Origin: an uncultured Eubacteriales bacterium | Lineage (GTDB): Bacteria; Bacillota; Clostridia; Oscillospirales; Oscillospiraceae | DNA length: 53,165 bases | Direction: 5' to 3' | Assembly (NCBI GenBank): GCA_900317425.1 | Contig: ONGR01000014.1 | Coordinates: 1 to 53,165 of the forward strand | Part shown: positions 25,976 through 34,370 of the stretch, one piece after another | Layout of the letters: each line of letters starts with the position of its first letter | Position numbering within the stretch: position 1 is the stretch's first letter | Made by a program: the position numbers and the translations under genes | The notes under the pieces: model-generated | What the model was told of the DNA's origin: nothing | What the model saw: only the letters and a program-made list of their open reading frames with translations | Database searches by the model: none

Positions 25976-28759
25976 ATGGCCCAAATGACCCGCGACGAAA
26001 AGATCTTCAAACTCGGCAAGATCATTACCGACCGCAAGGAGATCCTTCTCGGCCTGGAGAAGATGTCCACCGATTCCCCCGAGTACTGGGGCATCGACTG
26101 CGGCATGCAGTACGCCGAGCGCAGGTACGGCAAGGAGATCGCCGACGACTGCCTGGATCTGGCCCTGAAGATGGGCAAGCGCAAGCCCAAGACCTTCGCC
26201 CAGCTGCAGAAGCTCAGCGGCTATGACGACAAGCATCTGGAGACGGTGCTGGAGGCCCTGTGCCAGGCCAGCCTGGTGGAGTGGCACTTCGAGAATCTGG
26301 ACGGCAAGAACCCCAACCACGAGAAGCGCTGGGTGCTGGATATGTTCGTGCCCGGCAGCGCCGAGATCATGGTCATGCGGCCGGAGATCTCCCCGGTGAC
26401 GCCGAAGGTGGCCGACTTCTTCGAGCGCATGACCTACCTGCCCCTGGCGGGCATCACCCAGATGGTGCCTCCCGGCGGCGCCGGCATCGGCATGCACGTC
26501 ATCCCCGTGGAGCAGGCCATCCCCGCCAACTGCGAGTCCCTGGATATCGAGCACCTGAGCCACTGGCTGAAGAAGTACGAGGGCCACATCGGCGTGGGCA
26601 TCTGCTCCTGCCGCAAGCAGCAGCGCATCCGGGGCGAGGGCTCCGGCGACATCGAGCAGTACTGGTGCATCGGCGTGGGCGATTTCGCCGACTACTGCCG
26701 CGAGACCGGCATGGGCCACGATATCACCTACGACGAGGCCATGGAGATCCTCCACAAGGCCGAGGAGAAGGGCTACGTCCACCAGATCACCAACATCGAC
26801 GGTGAGAACAAGATCTTCGGTCTGTGCAACTGCGCCGTGGGCGTTTGCAATGCTCTGCGTACTTCTCAGCTGTTCAACACCCCCAATATGTCCCGCTCCG
26901 CCTATACCGCCGAGGTCAACGCCGAGAACTGCGTGGCCTGCGGCAAGTGTGTGGAGGTCTGTCCCGCCGGCGCCGTCCGCCTGGGCCAGAAGCTGTGCAC
27001 CAAGAACGGCGAGATCGAGTATCCCAAGCACGAGCTGCCCGACGACACCGTCTGGGGCGAGGACAAGTGGAACTGGAACTACAAGAACGAGAACGGCGTC
27101 ATCCAGACCTGGCCCACCGGCACGGCCCCCTGCAAGGCCGCCTGCCCCCTCCACATCGCCATCCAGGGCTACATCAAGCTGGCCAGCGAGGGCAAGTACC
27201 GGGAGGCCCTGGAACTGATCAAGAAGGACAACCCGTTCCCCGCCGTCTGCGGCGCCATCTGCCGCAAGTACTGCGAGGACGAGTGCACCCGCGGCACCGT
27301 GGACGAGGCCCTGGCCATCGACGATATCAAGCAGTTCATCGCCGCCCAGGATCTCAACGCCGAGCACCGCTACGTGCCGCCCATGTGCTCCACCACCCGG
27401 GAGCCCTTCGACCAGAAGATCGCCATCATCGGCTCCGGCCCCGCGGGCCTGGCCTGCGCCTACTTCCTGGCCATCGAGGGCTATTCCCCCGTGGTGTTTG
27501 AGAAGGACGCCGTCCCCGGCGGCATGATGGTCACCGGCATTCCCAACTTCCGCCTGGAGAAGGACGTGGTCAACGCGGAGATCGAGATCCTCCGTGAGAT
27601 GGGCGTCCAGTTCAAGTGCGGCGTGGAGGTCGGCAAGGACGTCACCATCCAGCAGCTGCGCGACGAGGGATACAAGGGCTTCTTCGTGGCCGTGGGCCTT
27701 CAGTACGGCGGCAAGCTGAACATCCCCGGCGAGGACGCCGAGAACGTGATGGCCGGCGTGGATTACATCAAGACCGTCAACGCCGGCACCGCCAAGCCCC
27801 TCAGCGGCAACGTGGTGGTCATCGGCGGCGGCAATATCGGCGCCGACGTGGCCCGCACCGCCATCCGCCAGGGCGCCGACAGCGTGAAGCTGTACTGCCT
27901 GGAGTCCTATGACGAGATGCCCATGGGCGAGGAGGACCAGGAGCTGTGCAAGGCCGACGGCGTGGAGATCCACGACGGCTGGGGCCAGACCGAGATCGAC
28001 GTGGTGGACGGCAAGTGCGCCGGCATCCACTTCCGCAAGTGCCTGAGCGTGAAGAACGCCGAGGGCCGCTTCGATCCCAAGTTCGACGACAGCGAGACCG
28101 CCGTCGAGGCGTGCACCACCGTGCTCTACTGCATCGGCCAGAAGGTCCAGTGGAAGGAGCTGCTCGCCGGCACCAAGGTGGAGTTCAACCGCAACGGCAC
28201 CGCCATCGCCGACCCCGTCACCCTCCAGACCGCCGAGCCCGACATCTTCGTGGGCGGCGACGCCTATTCCGGCCAGAAGTTCGTGGTGGACGCCCTGGCC
28301 ATGGGCCGCGAGGGCGCCGTGTCCCTGCACCGCTTCGTCAACGAGGGCCAGTCCCTGACCATCCACCGCAACACCCGTCACTTCACCCCCCTGGACAAGG
28401 ACGACGTGGTCCTGCCGGTGGACGCCTACAAGAAGCCCCGCCGCGCCGTCAAGGGCGTGGACAAGACCAAGGTCCGCACCATGAGCGATGAGCGGATGAT
28501 CCTCACCGAGGAGCAGATCAAGTCCGAGGCCTCCCGCTGCCTGAGCTGCGGCCGCAGCGTGGTGGACACCAACAAGTGCCTGGGCTGCGGCATGTGCACC
28601 GTCCAGTGCAAGTTTGACGCCATCCACCTGGTCCGCAACATGGGCGACGCCTACTCCAAGATGATCCCGGCCGAGGACAAGTTCAAGGCCATCGGCGCCT
28701 ACGCCGCCAAGCGCAGCGTCAGGATCCTCAAGAAGAAGGCCGCCAAGACCGGCAAGTAA
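25976..28759 (+). CDS. Multi-domain Fe-S / FAD-dependent oxidoreductase (GltD/NfnB-like core)
   Basis: 927 aa; the ATG at 25976 follows ATGGAGGAAAGATAT. Residues 1-300 form a separate N-terminal domain with CSCRKQQ and further Cys pairs (about 208-290). Then come a ferredoxin-type cluster CVACGKCVEVCP (about 319-330), an NfnB/GltD-type helical Fe-S domain (CKAACPLHIAIQGY through CGAICRKYCEDEC), an FAD-binding IIGSGPAGLACAY (about 484), an NAD(P)-binding VVIGGGNIGADVA (about 614), and a C-terminal CLGCGMCTVQC cluster (about 868-878). It should move electrons between NAD(P)H and ferredoxin-like or bound acceptors. Its position opposite a ferredoxin-dependent dehydratase suggests, but does not prove, a redox link. 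Confidence 0.88.
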   Translation: MAQMTRDEKIFKLGKIITDRKEILLGLEKMSTDSPEYWGIDCGMQYAERRYGKEIADDCLDLALKMGKRKPKTFAQLQKLSGYDDKHLETVLEALCQASLVEWHFENLDGKNPNHEKRWVLDMFVPGSAEIMVMRPEISPVTPKVADFFERMTYLPLAGITQMVPPGGAGIGMHVIPVEQAIPANCESLDIEHLSHWLKKYEGHIGVGICSCRKQQRIRGEGSGDIEQYWCIGVGDFADYCRETGMGHDITYDEAMEILHKAEEKGYVHQITNIDGENKIFGLCNCAVGVCNALRTSQLFNTPNMSRSAYTAEVNAENCVACGKCVEVCPAGAVRLGQKLCTKNGEIEYPKHELPDDTVWGEDKWNWNYKNENGVIQTWPTGTAPCKAACPLHIAIQGYIKLASEGKYREALELIKKDNPFPAVCGAICRKYCEDECTRGTVDEALAIDDIKQFIAAQDLNAEHRYVPPMCSTTREPFDQKIAIIGSGPAGLACAYFLAIEGYSPVVFEKDAVPGGMMVTGIPNFRLEKDVVNAEIEILREMGVQFKCGVEVGKDVTIQQLRDEGYKGFFVAVGLQYGGKLNIPGEDAENVMAGVDYIKTVNAGTAKPLSGNVVVIGGGNIGADVARTAIRQGADSVKLYCLESYDEMPMGEEDQELCKADGVEIHDGWGQTEIDVVDGKCAGIHFRKCLSVKNAEGRFDPKFDDSETAVEACTTVLYCIGQKVQWKELLAGTKVEFNRNGTAIADPVTLQTAEPDIFVGGDAYSGQKFVVDALAMGREGAVSLHRFVNEGQSLTIHRNTRHFTPLDKDDVVLPVDAYKKPRRAVKGVDKTKVRTMSDERMILTEEQIKSEASRCLSCGRSVVDTNKCLGCGMCTVQCKFDAIHLVRNMGDAYSKMIPAEDKFKAIGAYAAKRSVRILKKKAAKTGK

Positions 28760-28777
28760 GACCGTCCGGGAGGCAGT

Positions 28778-29122
28778 ATGCACGAGCTCGGATTGGTGAA
28801 TTACGTGGTCAAGCAGGTCACCAAGATCGCGGAGGAGAACCGGATCGACAAGGTCTGCTCGGTGACGCTGGAATTCGGCGAGGTATCGGGCATCGTGACC
28901 TCGTATCTCTACAGCTATTGGGACTGGTACACCAAGAAGTTCCCCCTGTTTGACGGGGCCAAGCTGCTGTGCGAGACGATCCCCGCCGTCACCTGGTGTG
29001 ACAACTGCAAAAAGACCTACCCCACCGTACAATACGGGAAGACCTGCCCCTACTGCGGCAGCGGCAACACCTGGCTGCAGCAGGGGAACGAGATGAACAT
29101 CAAGCAGATCGAGGTGGAATAG
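28778..29122 (+). CDS. hypA: HypA/HybF-type nickel metallochaperone
   Basis: 114 aa with the invariant MHE N-terminus that binds nickel and a C-terminal zinc site, CDNC...CPYC (about 74-93). HypA delivers nickel for [NiFe]-hydrogenase or urease maturation. It starts 18 nt after the oxidoreductase in the same operon. No hypB, hydrogenase or urease gene is present in this window, so the client is unknown. Confidence 0.88.
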   Translation: MHELGLVNYVVKQVTKIAEENRIDKVCSVTLEFGEVSGIVTSYLYSYWDWYTKKFPLFDGAKLLCETIPAVTWCDNCKKTYPTVQYGKTCPYCGSGNTWLQQGNEMNIKQIEVE

Positions 29123-29153
29123 ACCGGATCTGCCGAATCGTTAGGAGGATTCT

Positions 29154-29339
29154 ATGGACAATCAGGAAATGCGCAGACTGAAGGAGCAGCTGGGGCTGAT
29201 CGACTATAAGATCAACTACAAGACCGGCGTCCACCTGGGCGTGATCGAGGATTTCTTCTCCGGCAAGACCGATGAGCTGGATCCCGAGGACCGCCGGAAG
29301 ATCGAGGCCCTGCTGGAGGCGGAGGCCAGGAAGCACTGA
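29154..29339 (+). CDS. Small charged protein of unknown function (61 aa)
   Basis: Starts after TTAGGAGGATTCT, 31 nt past hypA, and is the last gene before a terminator. The sequence is highly charged and probably helical (MRRLKEQLGLIDYKINYKTG near the start, then a DELDPEDRRKIEALLEAEA helix). It has no membrane segment. It is probably co-transcribed with hypA and the oxidoreductase. I do not recognise a family. Confidence 0.7.
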   Translation: MDNQEMRRLKEQLGLIDYKINYKTGVHLGVIEDFFSGKTDELDPEDRRKIEALLEAEARKH

Positions 29340-29360
29340 GCGGAAAACTTACATCAAGCG

Positions 29361-29393
29361 AGGGCGGGAGCGTATGCTCCCGCCCTTTCCTTG
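29361..29393 (+). terminator. Terminator of the oxidoreductase-hypA operon
   Basis: GGGCGGGAGC-GTAT-GCTCCCGCCC followed by TTTCCTTG. Confidence 0.85.
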
Positions 29394-29493
29394 TCGCCGG
29401 AGCCGGCGGCACAGGAAAAGAGAAACGGCTGCAAACAGTGAAAAAAGATCGCTTTCGAAAAAGATTTTTCGTGCAAATTGAGGAGAAGGGGTG

Positions 29494-29499
29494 TATAAT
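29494..29499 (+). promoter_or_regulatory. -10 element of the YitT gene
   Basis: Perfect TATAAT 57 nt before the start. The expected -35 position reads GTGCAA, a weak match. Confidence 0.5.
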
Positions 29500-29555
29500 A
29501 AAAAAGTTGCGGCGCTGCCGCGTTTTTATAGTTGATCCAAGGAGGTTTCTTTTTT

Positions 29556-30443
29556 ATGTTGAGACAGCTGAGTTCATCCAAGTGGATGCGTCTTGTGCGC
29601 AACGGGCTCTATTTGATCGTCGGCAACATCCTGGTTGCCATGACGGTGAAGTTTTTCTACATACCCAACAATCTGATGATCGGCGGCGCCACCGGCGTGG
29701 CGCTGATCCTGTACCGGCTCTTCTCCGTCGATACGGCCCTGACTATCTTCATCATCAACCTGGTGCTGATGATCCTGGGTGCCATCTTTGTGGGCAAGCA
29801 GTTTCTGATCTACACCGCCCTCAGCTCCATGCTCTACCCCCTGTGCCTGAAGCTGCTGGACCTGCTGTCCCTGTCGGCGCCGGAGATCGAGGACACCATG
29901 GTGCGCATCGCCTGCGGCGCCATTCTGGCGGGCGTGGGCATCGGCTTCGTGATCCGGGGCGGCGGCTCCACCGGCGGCAGCGACGAGCTGGCGGTGATCC
30001 TGAACAAGCTGTTCTCCACCCCGGTGACCACGGTCATCTCCGTCTTTGATATCGGCGTGCTGCTGATCTCCTTCCTGTTCTCCGACGTGCAGGGCGTGAT
30101 CTACAGCATCATCGCCTTGATGATCGAGATGCTGGTGATGAACCGGGTGCTGATGATCGGCCAGAGCCAGACCCAGCTGTTCATCGTCACCGGCAAGCCC
30201 GACGAGGTGCGGGAGATCCTGCTGAAGAAGGCCAACGCCGGCGTGACCCGCATCAAGATCCAGACCGGCTATCTGGGCGACGAGACCGACGCCCTGCTGT
30301 GCGTCATCCCCAAGCGGAAGCTCCGCAAGACGGAGGAGTACATCCACCAGATCGACGAGCGGGCCTTCATCACCATCACCGAGATCAACGAGGTCAAGGG
30401 CAACGGCTTCTCCTACGCCCGGATGGAGATGGCGGAGGAATAA
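29556..30443 (+). CDS. YitT/DUF2179 family membrane protein
   Basis: 295 aa. The ATG at 29556 follows AAGGAGG, and an upstream TTG frame extension overlaps that site and is rejected. Five or so transmembrane helices (about 18-190) include the family motif VIRGGGSTGGSDELAVIL (about 144-161). A cytoplasmic DUF2179 domain follows (about 205-285). YitT proteins are widespread in Firmicutes and their function is not settled. It is monocistronic and shares a bidirectional terminator with the convergent lpdA. Confidence 0.9.
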   Translation: MLRQLSSSKWMRLVRNGLYLIVGNILVAMTVKFFYIPNNLMIGGATGVALILYRLFSVDTALTIFIINLVLMILGAIFVGKQFLIYTALSSMLYPLCLKLLDLLSLSAPEIEDTMVRIACGAILAGVGIGFVIRGGGSTGGSDELAVILNKLFSTPVTTVISVFDIGVLLISFLFSDVQGVIYSIIALMIEMLVMNRVLMIGQSQTQLFIVTGKPDEVREILLKKANAGVTRIKIQTGYLGDETDALLCVIPKRKLRKTEEYIHQIDERAFITITEINEVKGNGFSYARMEMAEE

Positions 30444-30457
30444 ACCGAATCAAACAG

Positions 30458-30496
30458 AAAAAACCGGAGGATACGAACCGTATCCTCCGGTTTTTT
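30458..30496. terminator. Shared bidirectional terminator of YitT and the glycine cleavage operon
   Basis: Perfect stem AAACCGGAGGATACG / CGTATCCTCCGGTTT with flanking A and T runs on both sides, located between convergent genes. Confidence 0.92.
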
Positions 30497-30513
30497 GTTG
30501 TCCCGAAAGGGGG

Positions 30514-31902
30514 TTATTTTGCCAGCTTGGCCTGCAGGTCCAGCAGGGCCTCGGTGAGGGCCTCCTCGAAGGTGGGGTGGGGCCGCATGGCCAGCAGCAG
30601 CTGCGCCACGGTCATGTGGTTGGCCATGGCCTCGCTGATCTGGGAGATCATGTCGGTGCTGTTGGGGCACATCAGATGGGCGCCCAGAATCTCGCCTGTC
30701 TCGGCGTGGGCCACGATCTTCATGAAGCTGCGGCCGGGATCGGCGATGAGGGTGCGGGCGTTGCCGCCCATGACACACTTGCCCACCTTGACGGGGATGC
30801 CGTTGGCCTTGGCCTCGGCGTCGGTGATGCCCACCACGGCGATCTCCGGGCGGCAGTAGATGCAGCTGGGCACCACGTTCATGTCCACGTGGTTCTCCAC
30901 GCCGGCCAGCATCTCCACGCAGGCAGTACCCTGGGCGGCGGCCACGTGGGCCAGCTGGATCCGGGAGGACACGTCGCCGATGGCGTACACGCCGGGGATG
31001 CTGGTCTGATAGTGCTCGTCCACCCACAGGGATTTGCCGTTCATCTGCGGGTTCAGATCCTCGGCGAACACGCCCTGGTGATAGGGCTTGCGGCCGATGG
31101 CGCACAGCACCACCTCGCCGGTGACGGCGTTGGCCGCGCCCTTGGTGGTGAAGTTGACGGTGAGGCCGTCCTCGCTCTGCTCCACGTTCTGCACCATGGA
31201 GCCCGTGAAGATGTGGACGTTCTGCTTCTTCAGGATCAGCGCCAGGTTCTGGCCCAGCTCACGGTCCAGCGTGGGCATCAGGCGGTCCAGACCCTCGATG
31301 ATGGTCACGTCGCAACCCAGCTCGGCATAGAAGGTGGCAAACTCCACGCCGATGACGCCGCCGCCGATGACGATGATGGAGCGGTACAGATGATCGGCGC
31401 CCTCCAGCAGCTCGTCGGAGGTCATGACGCCGGGCAGATCCAGACCGGGGATGGGGGGACGGGCCGGCACGGAGCCGGTGGCCACCAGGATGTTGTCGGC
31501 GGTATAGGTGTTCTGATTGCCCTCGGCATCCGTCACCACCACGGTGTGAGGGGCGGTGATCCGGGCGGTGCCGTGGAGCAGGGGCACCTTGGCGCCCTTC
31601 AGCAGGCTCTCCACGCCGGAGGACAGGGTCTGGGAGATGTGGCGCTTATAGGCGAAGATCTCCTCCATGTCGGGGCGGATATCCTCGGTGTGGATACCGA
31701 TGGCGGCGCCGTTCTTGGCGCTGTGATAGACCTCGGAGGAGTGGAGCAGGGTCTTGGTGGGCACGCAGCCCCGGTTCAGGCAGGTGCCGCCGGCCTCGCG
31801 GTTTTCCACCACGGCGGTCTTCAGACCCAGCTTGGCGGCCCGGAGGGCAGCGGTATAGCCGCCGGGACCGGCGCCGATGACGATGAGTTGATAGTCGTTC
31901 AT
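30514..31902 (-). CDS. lpdA: Dihydrolipoyl dehydrogenase (glycine cleavage L protein)
   Basis: 462 aa, ATG at 31902 behind TTGGAGAAATACT. It has an FAD-binding GAGPGG (10-15), the redox-active disulfide GGTCLNRGCVPTK (C41, C46), an NAD-binding IIVIGGGVIGVEFA (about 170-183) and the catalytic HPTFEE His near the C-terminus. It reoxidises the lipoyl arm of GcvH with NAD+. It is the last gene of the operon, just before the terminator, and probably serves the glycine cleavage system, since no other lipoyl complex is in the window. Confidence 0.95.
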   Translation of the reverse strand: MNDYQLIVIGAGPGGYTAALRAAKLGLKTAVVENREAGGTCLNRGCVPTKTLLHSSEVYHSAKNGAAIGIHTEDIRPDMEEIFAYKRHISQTLSSGVESLLKGAKVPLLHGTARITAPHTVVVTDAEGNQNTYTADNILVATGSVPARPPIPGLDLPGVMTSDELLEGADHLYRSIIVIGGGVIGVEFATFYAELGCDVTIIEGLDRLMPTLDRELGQNLALILKKQNVHIFTGSMVQNVEQSEDGLTVNFTTKGAANAVTGEVVLCAIGRKPYHQGVFAEDLNPQMNGKSLWVDEHYQTSIPGVYAIGDVSSRIQLAHVAAAQGTACVEMLAGVENHVDMNVVPSCIYCRPEIAVVGITDAEAKANGIPVKVGKCVMGGNARTLIADPGRSFMKIVAHAETGEILGAHLMCPNSTDMISQISEAMANHMTVAQLLLAMRPHPTFEEALTEALLDLQAKLAK

Positions 31903-31989
31903 AGTATTTCTCCAATCTGCCGCGTGGTGCGGTAGGAAAGGCGTGATCCCCGACGCGGCGCCGGAGATCACGGATCTGTTCTTAATTTG

Positions 31990-32970
31990 TTATACGTCCT
32001 GCCGCTTCAGCAGGGCGATGACGTCCTCCCGCTCCGCAAAATCGCAGGCGGAGAGGCGCCGGCACAGGTCCGCCGCCGTGAAGCGGCAGCCGGTGAGGGC
32101 CGTTTCCAGCTTTTGGCCCAGGGACCAGTCCATGGCGTCGGTATAGACGGCGGCGCGGCATACCACGCCCCGGTCCACCTGCAGCTCCAGCCGCAGCTCG
32201 CCCCAGGGGAACCGGTCCTCGCAGGAGAACTGGAAGGGCATGCGGCGGCCGTAGAGCCAGTCCCAGCTGCGGTTGCGCTCGGCGAGAGCGTCCACGGCGG
32301 CCCGGTCCAGATCCCCGGCGGTCATGGTCTCCACCGGGAGGCCGTAGACCCGGGAAAAGGCCGGCGGCAGCTGCTCGGCCAGAGCCTCCACCGTGAGATC
32401 CGGCTGCAGCTCGGTGAGATTCACCACCCGGGACCGCACCGAATCCACCCCCTTGGCCCGCAGTTTGGCGGGGGAGGGGTTCAGATAGCGGCTCAGCTTG
32501 TCCATGTCCACGTTCACCAGCAGCGTGCCGTGGTGATAGGACCGGCCCATGTTGTGGTAGAAAGCGCTGCCGGAGAATTTCCGCCCGGCGGAGAGAAGAT
32601 CGTTCCGGCCGGAGCGCTCCGTCTCCACGCCCAGGCACGAGCAGGCCTCGGCGATGACCGCCAGCTGACGGTCCAGATCATAGTCGGCGTCGTGAGCCAG
32701 GAAGGTGAAGTTCAGATTCCCCAGATCGTGGAACACGGCGCCGCCGCCGGAGAGACGGCGGGCCAGATGCCCGCCGTCTTCCTGCAGCTGCGTGGTGCGG
32801 CACTCCTTCCAGGCGTTCTGGTTGCGGCCGATCACCACGGTGTTTTGATTCTGCCACAGATAGAGGATGCAGCAGCCGTCCTCTACCGTCTCCAGCAGGT
32901 GCTGTTCCACCGCCAGATTGTCATAGGGATCGAACCCCCGGCCGCGGTACAGCTTCAGCTGCCGGATCAT
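31990..32970 (-). CDS. lplA: Lipoate-protein ligase
   Basis: 326 aa. The motif RRLSGGGAVFHDLGNLNFTF (about 70-89) and the catalytic-Lys region GRKFSGSAFYH (about 128-138) mark the LplA family, which attaches lipoate to acceptor lysines. A C-terminal accessory domain is present. Its ATG overlaps the stop of gcvPB by 4 nt, so it is coupled to the P protein. It most likely charges GcvH encoded in the same operon using scavenged lipoate. Confidence 0.93.
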   Translation of the reverse strand: MIRQLKLYRGRGFDPYDNLAVEQHLLETVEDGCCILYLWQNQNTVVIGRNQNAWKECRTTQLQEDGGHLARRLSGGGAVFHDLGNLNFTFLAHDADYDLDRQLAVIAEACSCLGVETERSGRNDLLSAGRKFSGSAFYHNMGRSYHHGTLLVNVDMDKLSRYLNPSPAKLRAKGVDSVRSRVVNLTELQPDLTVEALAEQLPPAFSRVYGLPVETMTAGDLDRAAVDALAERNRSWDWLYGRRMPFQFSCEDRFPWGELRLELQVDRGVVCRAAVYTDAMDWSLGQKLETALTGCRFTAADLCRRLSACDFAEREDVIALLKRQDV

Positions 32971-34370
32971 CCCTTCTGCCAGCGGACGATGGGATGACGG
33001 GCGGCCTGGACCTCATCGGGACGACCGATGGGGGAGTTGTGGGGGGAGTTGTGCATGTACTCGGGATCCTTGTAGCCCAGCTCGTAGAGCTGACGGAACA
33101 CGTCGGCGGCCCAGTCCAGGGTCTCCTTGCTCTCGGTCTCGGTGGGCTCCAGCATCAGCGCCTCGTGGACGATCAGGGGGAAGTACATCGTTGGCGGATG
33201 CATGCCGTAGTCGATGAGGCACTTGGCCACGTCCAGAGCGGACACGCCGGTGGCCTTCTTGTACTCGCCCAGATCCAGCACGAACTCGTGCATGCAGACC
33301 CGGTCGAAGGCGGGGGTGAAGGTGCCCTTCATGGCGTGCATCAGGTAGTTGGCGTTGAGCACGGCGTTCTGGGAGGCCTCGGGCACGCCCTCGCGGCCCA
33401 GGGTCAGCAGATAGGCCAGCGCTTTGACCACCACCAGGAAGTTGCCGGCGAAGCCGCGGACCTGGATGTGGCCGGGGCCCTCCATCAGAGCGGAGTGGGG
33501 CAGGAACTCCCGGAGGAACGCCTTGCAGCCCACGGCGCCTGCGCCGGGACCGCCGCCGCCGTGAGGCGTGGCGAAGGTCTTGTGGAGGTTCAGATGGATG
33601 CAGTCAAAGCCCATGTCGCCGGGACGGACCACGCCCATGACGGCGTTGAGGTTGGCGCCGTCGTAGTAGCACAGACCGCCGCACTCGTGGACCAGACGGG
33701 TGATCTCCAGGATGTTCTCATCGAAGATACCCACGGTGTTGGGGTTGGTCAGCATGAGGCCGGCCACGTCGGGACCCAGAACGGCCTTCAGCGCCTCCAG
33801 ATCCACACAGCCGTCGGGGGCGGAGGGGATGTTCACCACCTGGAAACCGCACATGGCGGCGGTGGCGGGGTTGGTGCCGTGGGCGGAGTCGGGGACGATG
33901 ATCTTGGCGCGGGCCGTATCGCCGCGGGAGGCGTGGTACTGCTTGATGAGCATCACGCCGGTGAACTCACCGTGGGCGCCGGCGGCGGGCTGGAAGGTCA
34001 TGTCCTCCATGCCGGTGATCTCGCACAGATACTTCCGGGCGGTGTCCAGCACCTCCTGGCAGCCGGTCACGGTGTGGGCGGGAGCCAGGGGATGGATGGC
34101 GGTGAAGCCGGGCAACGCCGCCATATCCTCGTCGATGCGGGGATTGTACTTCATGGTGCAGGAGCCCAGGGGATAGAAGCCGCAGTTGACGCCGTGCACC
34201 TGCTGGTTCAGCTCGGTGTAGTGGCGGCTCAGATCCACCTCGCTCATCTCCGGCAGAGCGGGGGCCACGTCACGGCGCAGGCTCTCCGGCAGAGCGACGG
34301 TCTCCACGTCGCACTTGGGCAGCAGATCGCAGTGCCGGCCGGGAACGCTCTTCTCAAAAATCAGCTTCAT
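32967..34370 (-). CDS. gcvPB: Glycine dehydrogenase (decarboxylating) subunit 2
   Basis: 467 aa, normal for the split bacterial P protein. The PLP-binding lysine lies in HLNLHKTFATPHGGGGPGAG (around 262-275). It forms a heterotetramer with GcvPA that decarboxylates glycine and passes the aminomethyl group to lipoyl-GcvH. It overlaps gcvPA by 4 nt (ATGA) and lplA likewise, a tightly coupled arrangement. Confidence 0.96.
   Translation of the reverse strand: MKLIFEKSVPGRHCDLLPKCDVETVALPESLRRDVAPALPEMSEVDLSRHYTELNQQVHGVNCGFYPLGSCTMKYNPRIDEDMAALPGFTAIHPLAPAHTVTGCQEVLDTARKYLCEITGMEDMTFQPAAGAHGEFTGVMLIKQYHASRGDTARAKIIVPDSAHGTNPATAAMCGFQVVNIPSAPDGCVDLEALKAVLGPDVAGLMLTNPNTVGIFDENILEITRLVHECGGLCYYDGANLNAVMGVVRPGDMGFDCIHLNLHKTFATPHGGGGPGAGAVGCKAFLREFLPHSALMEGPGHIQVRGFAGNFLVVVKALAYLLTLGREGVPEASQNAVLNANYLMHAMKGTFTPAFDRVCMHEFVLDLGEYKKATGVSALDVAKCLIDYGMHPPTMYFPLIVHEALMLEPTETESKETLDWAADVFRQLYELGYKDPEYMHNSPHNSPIGRPDEVQAARHPIVRWQKG

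Noticed and set aside
25808-29032. A 1074-codon minus-strand open frame opposite the oxidoreductase and hypA
   Set aside because: Same bias artefact; repetitive H/G/L/V/D product, while the plus-strand genes have clear families.
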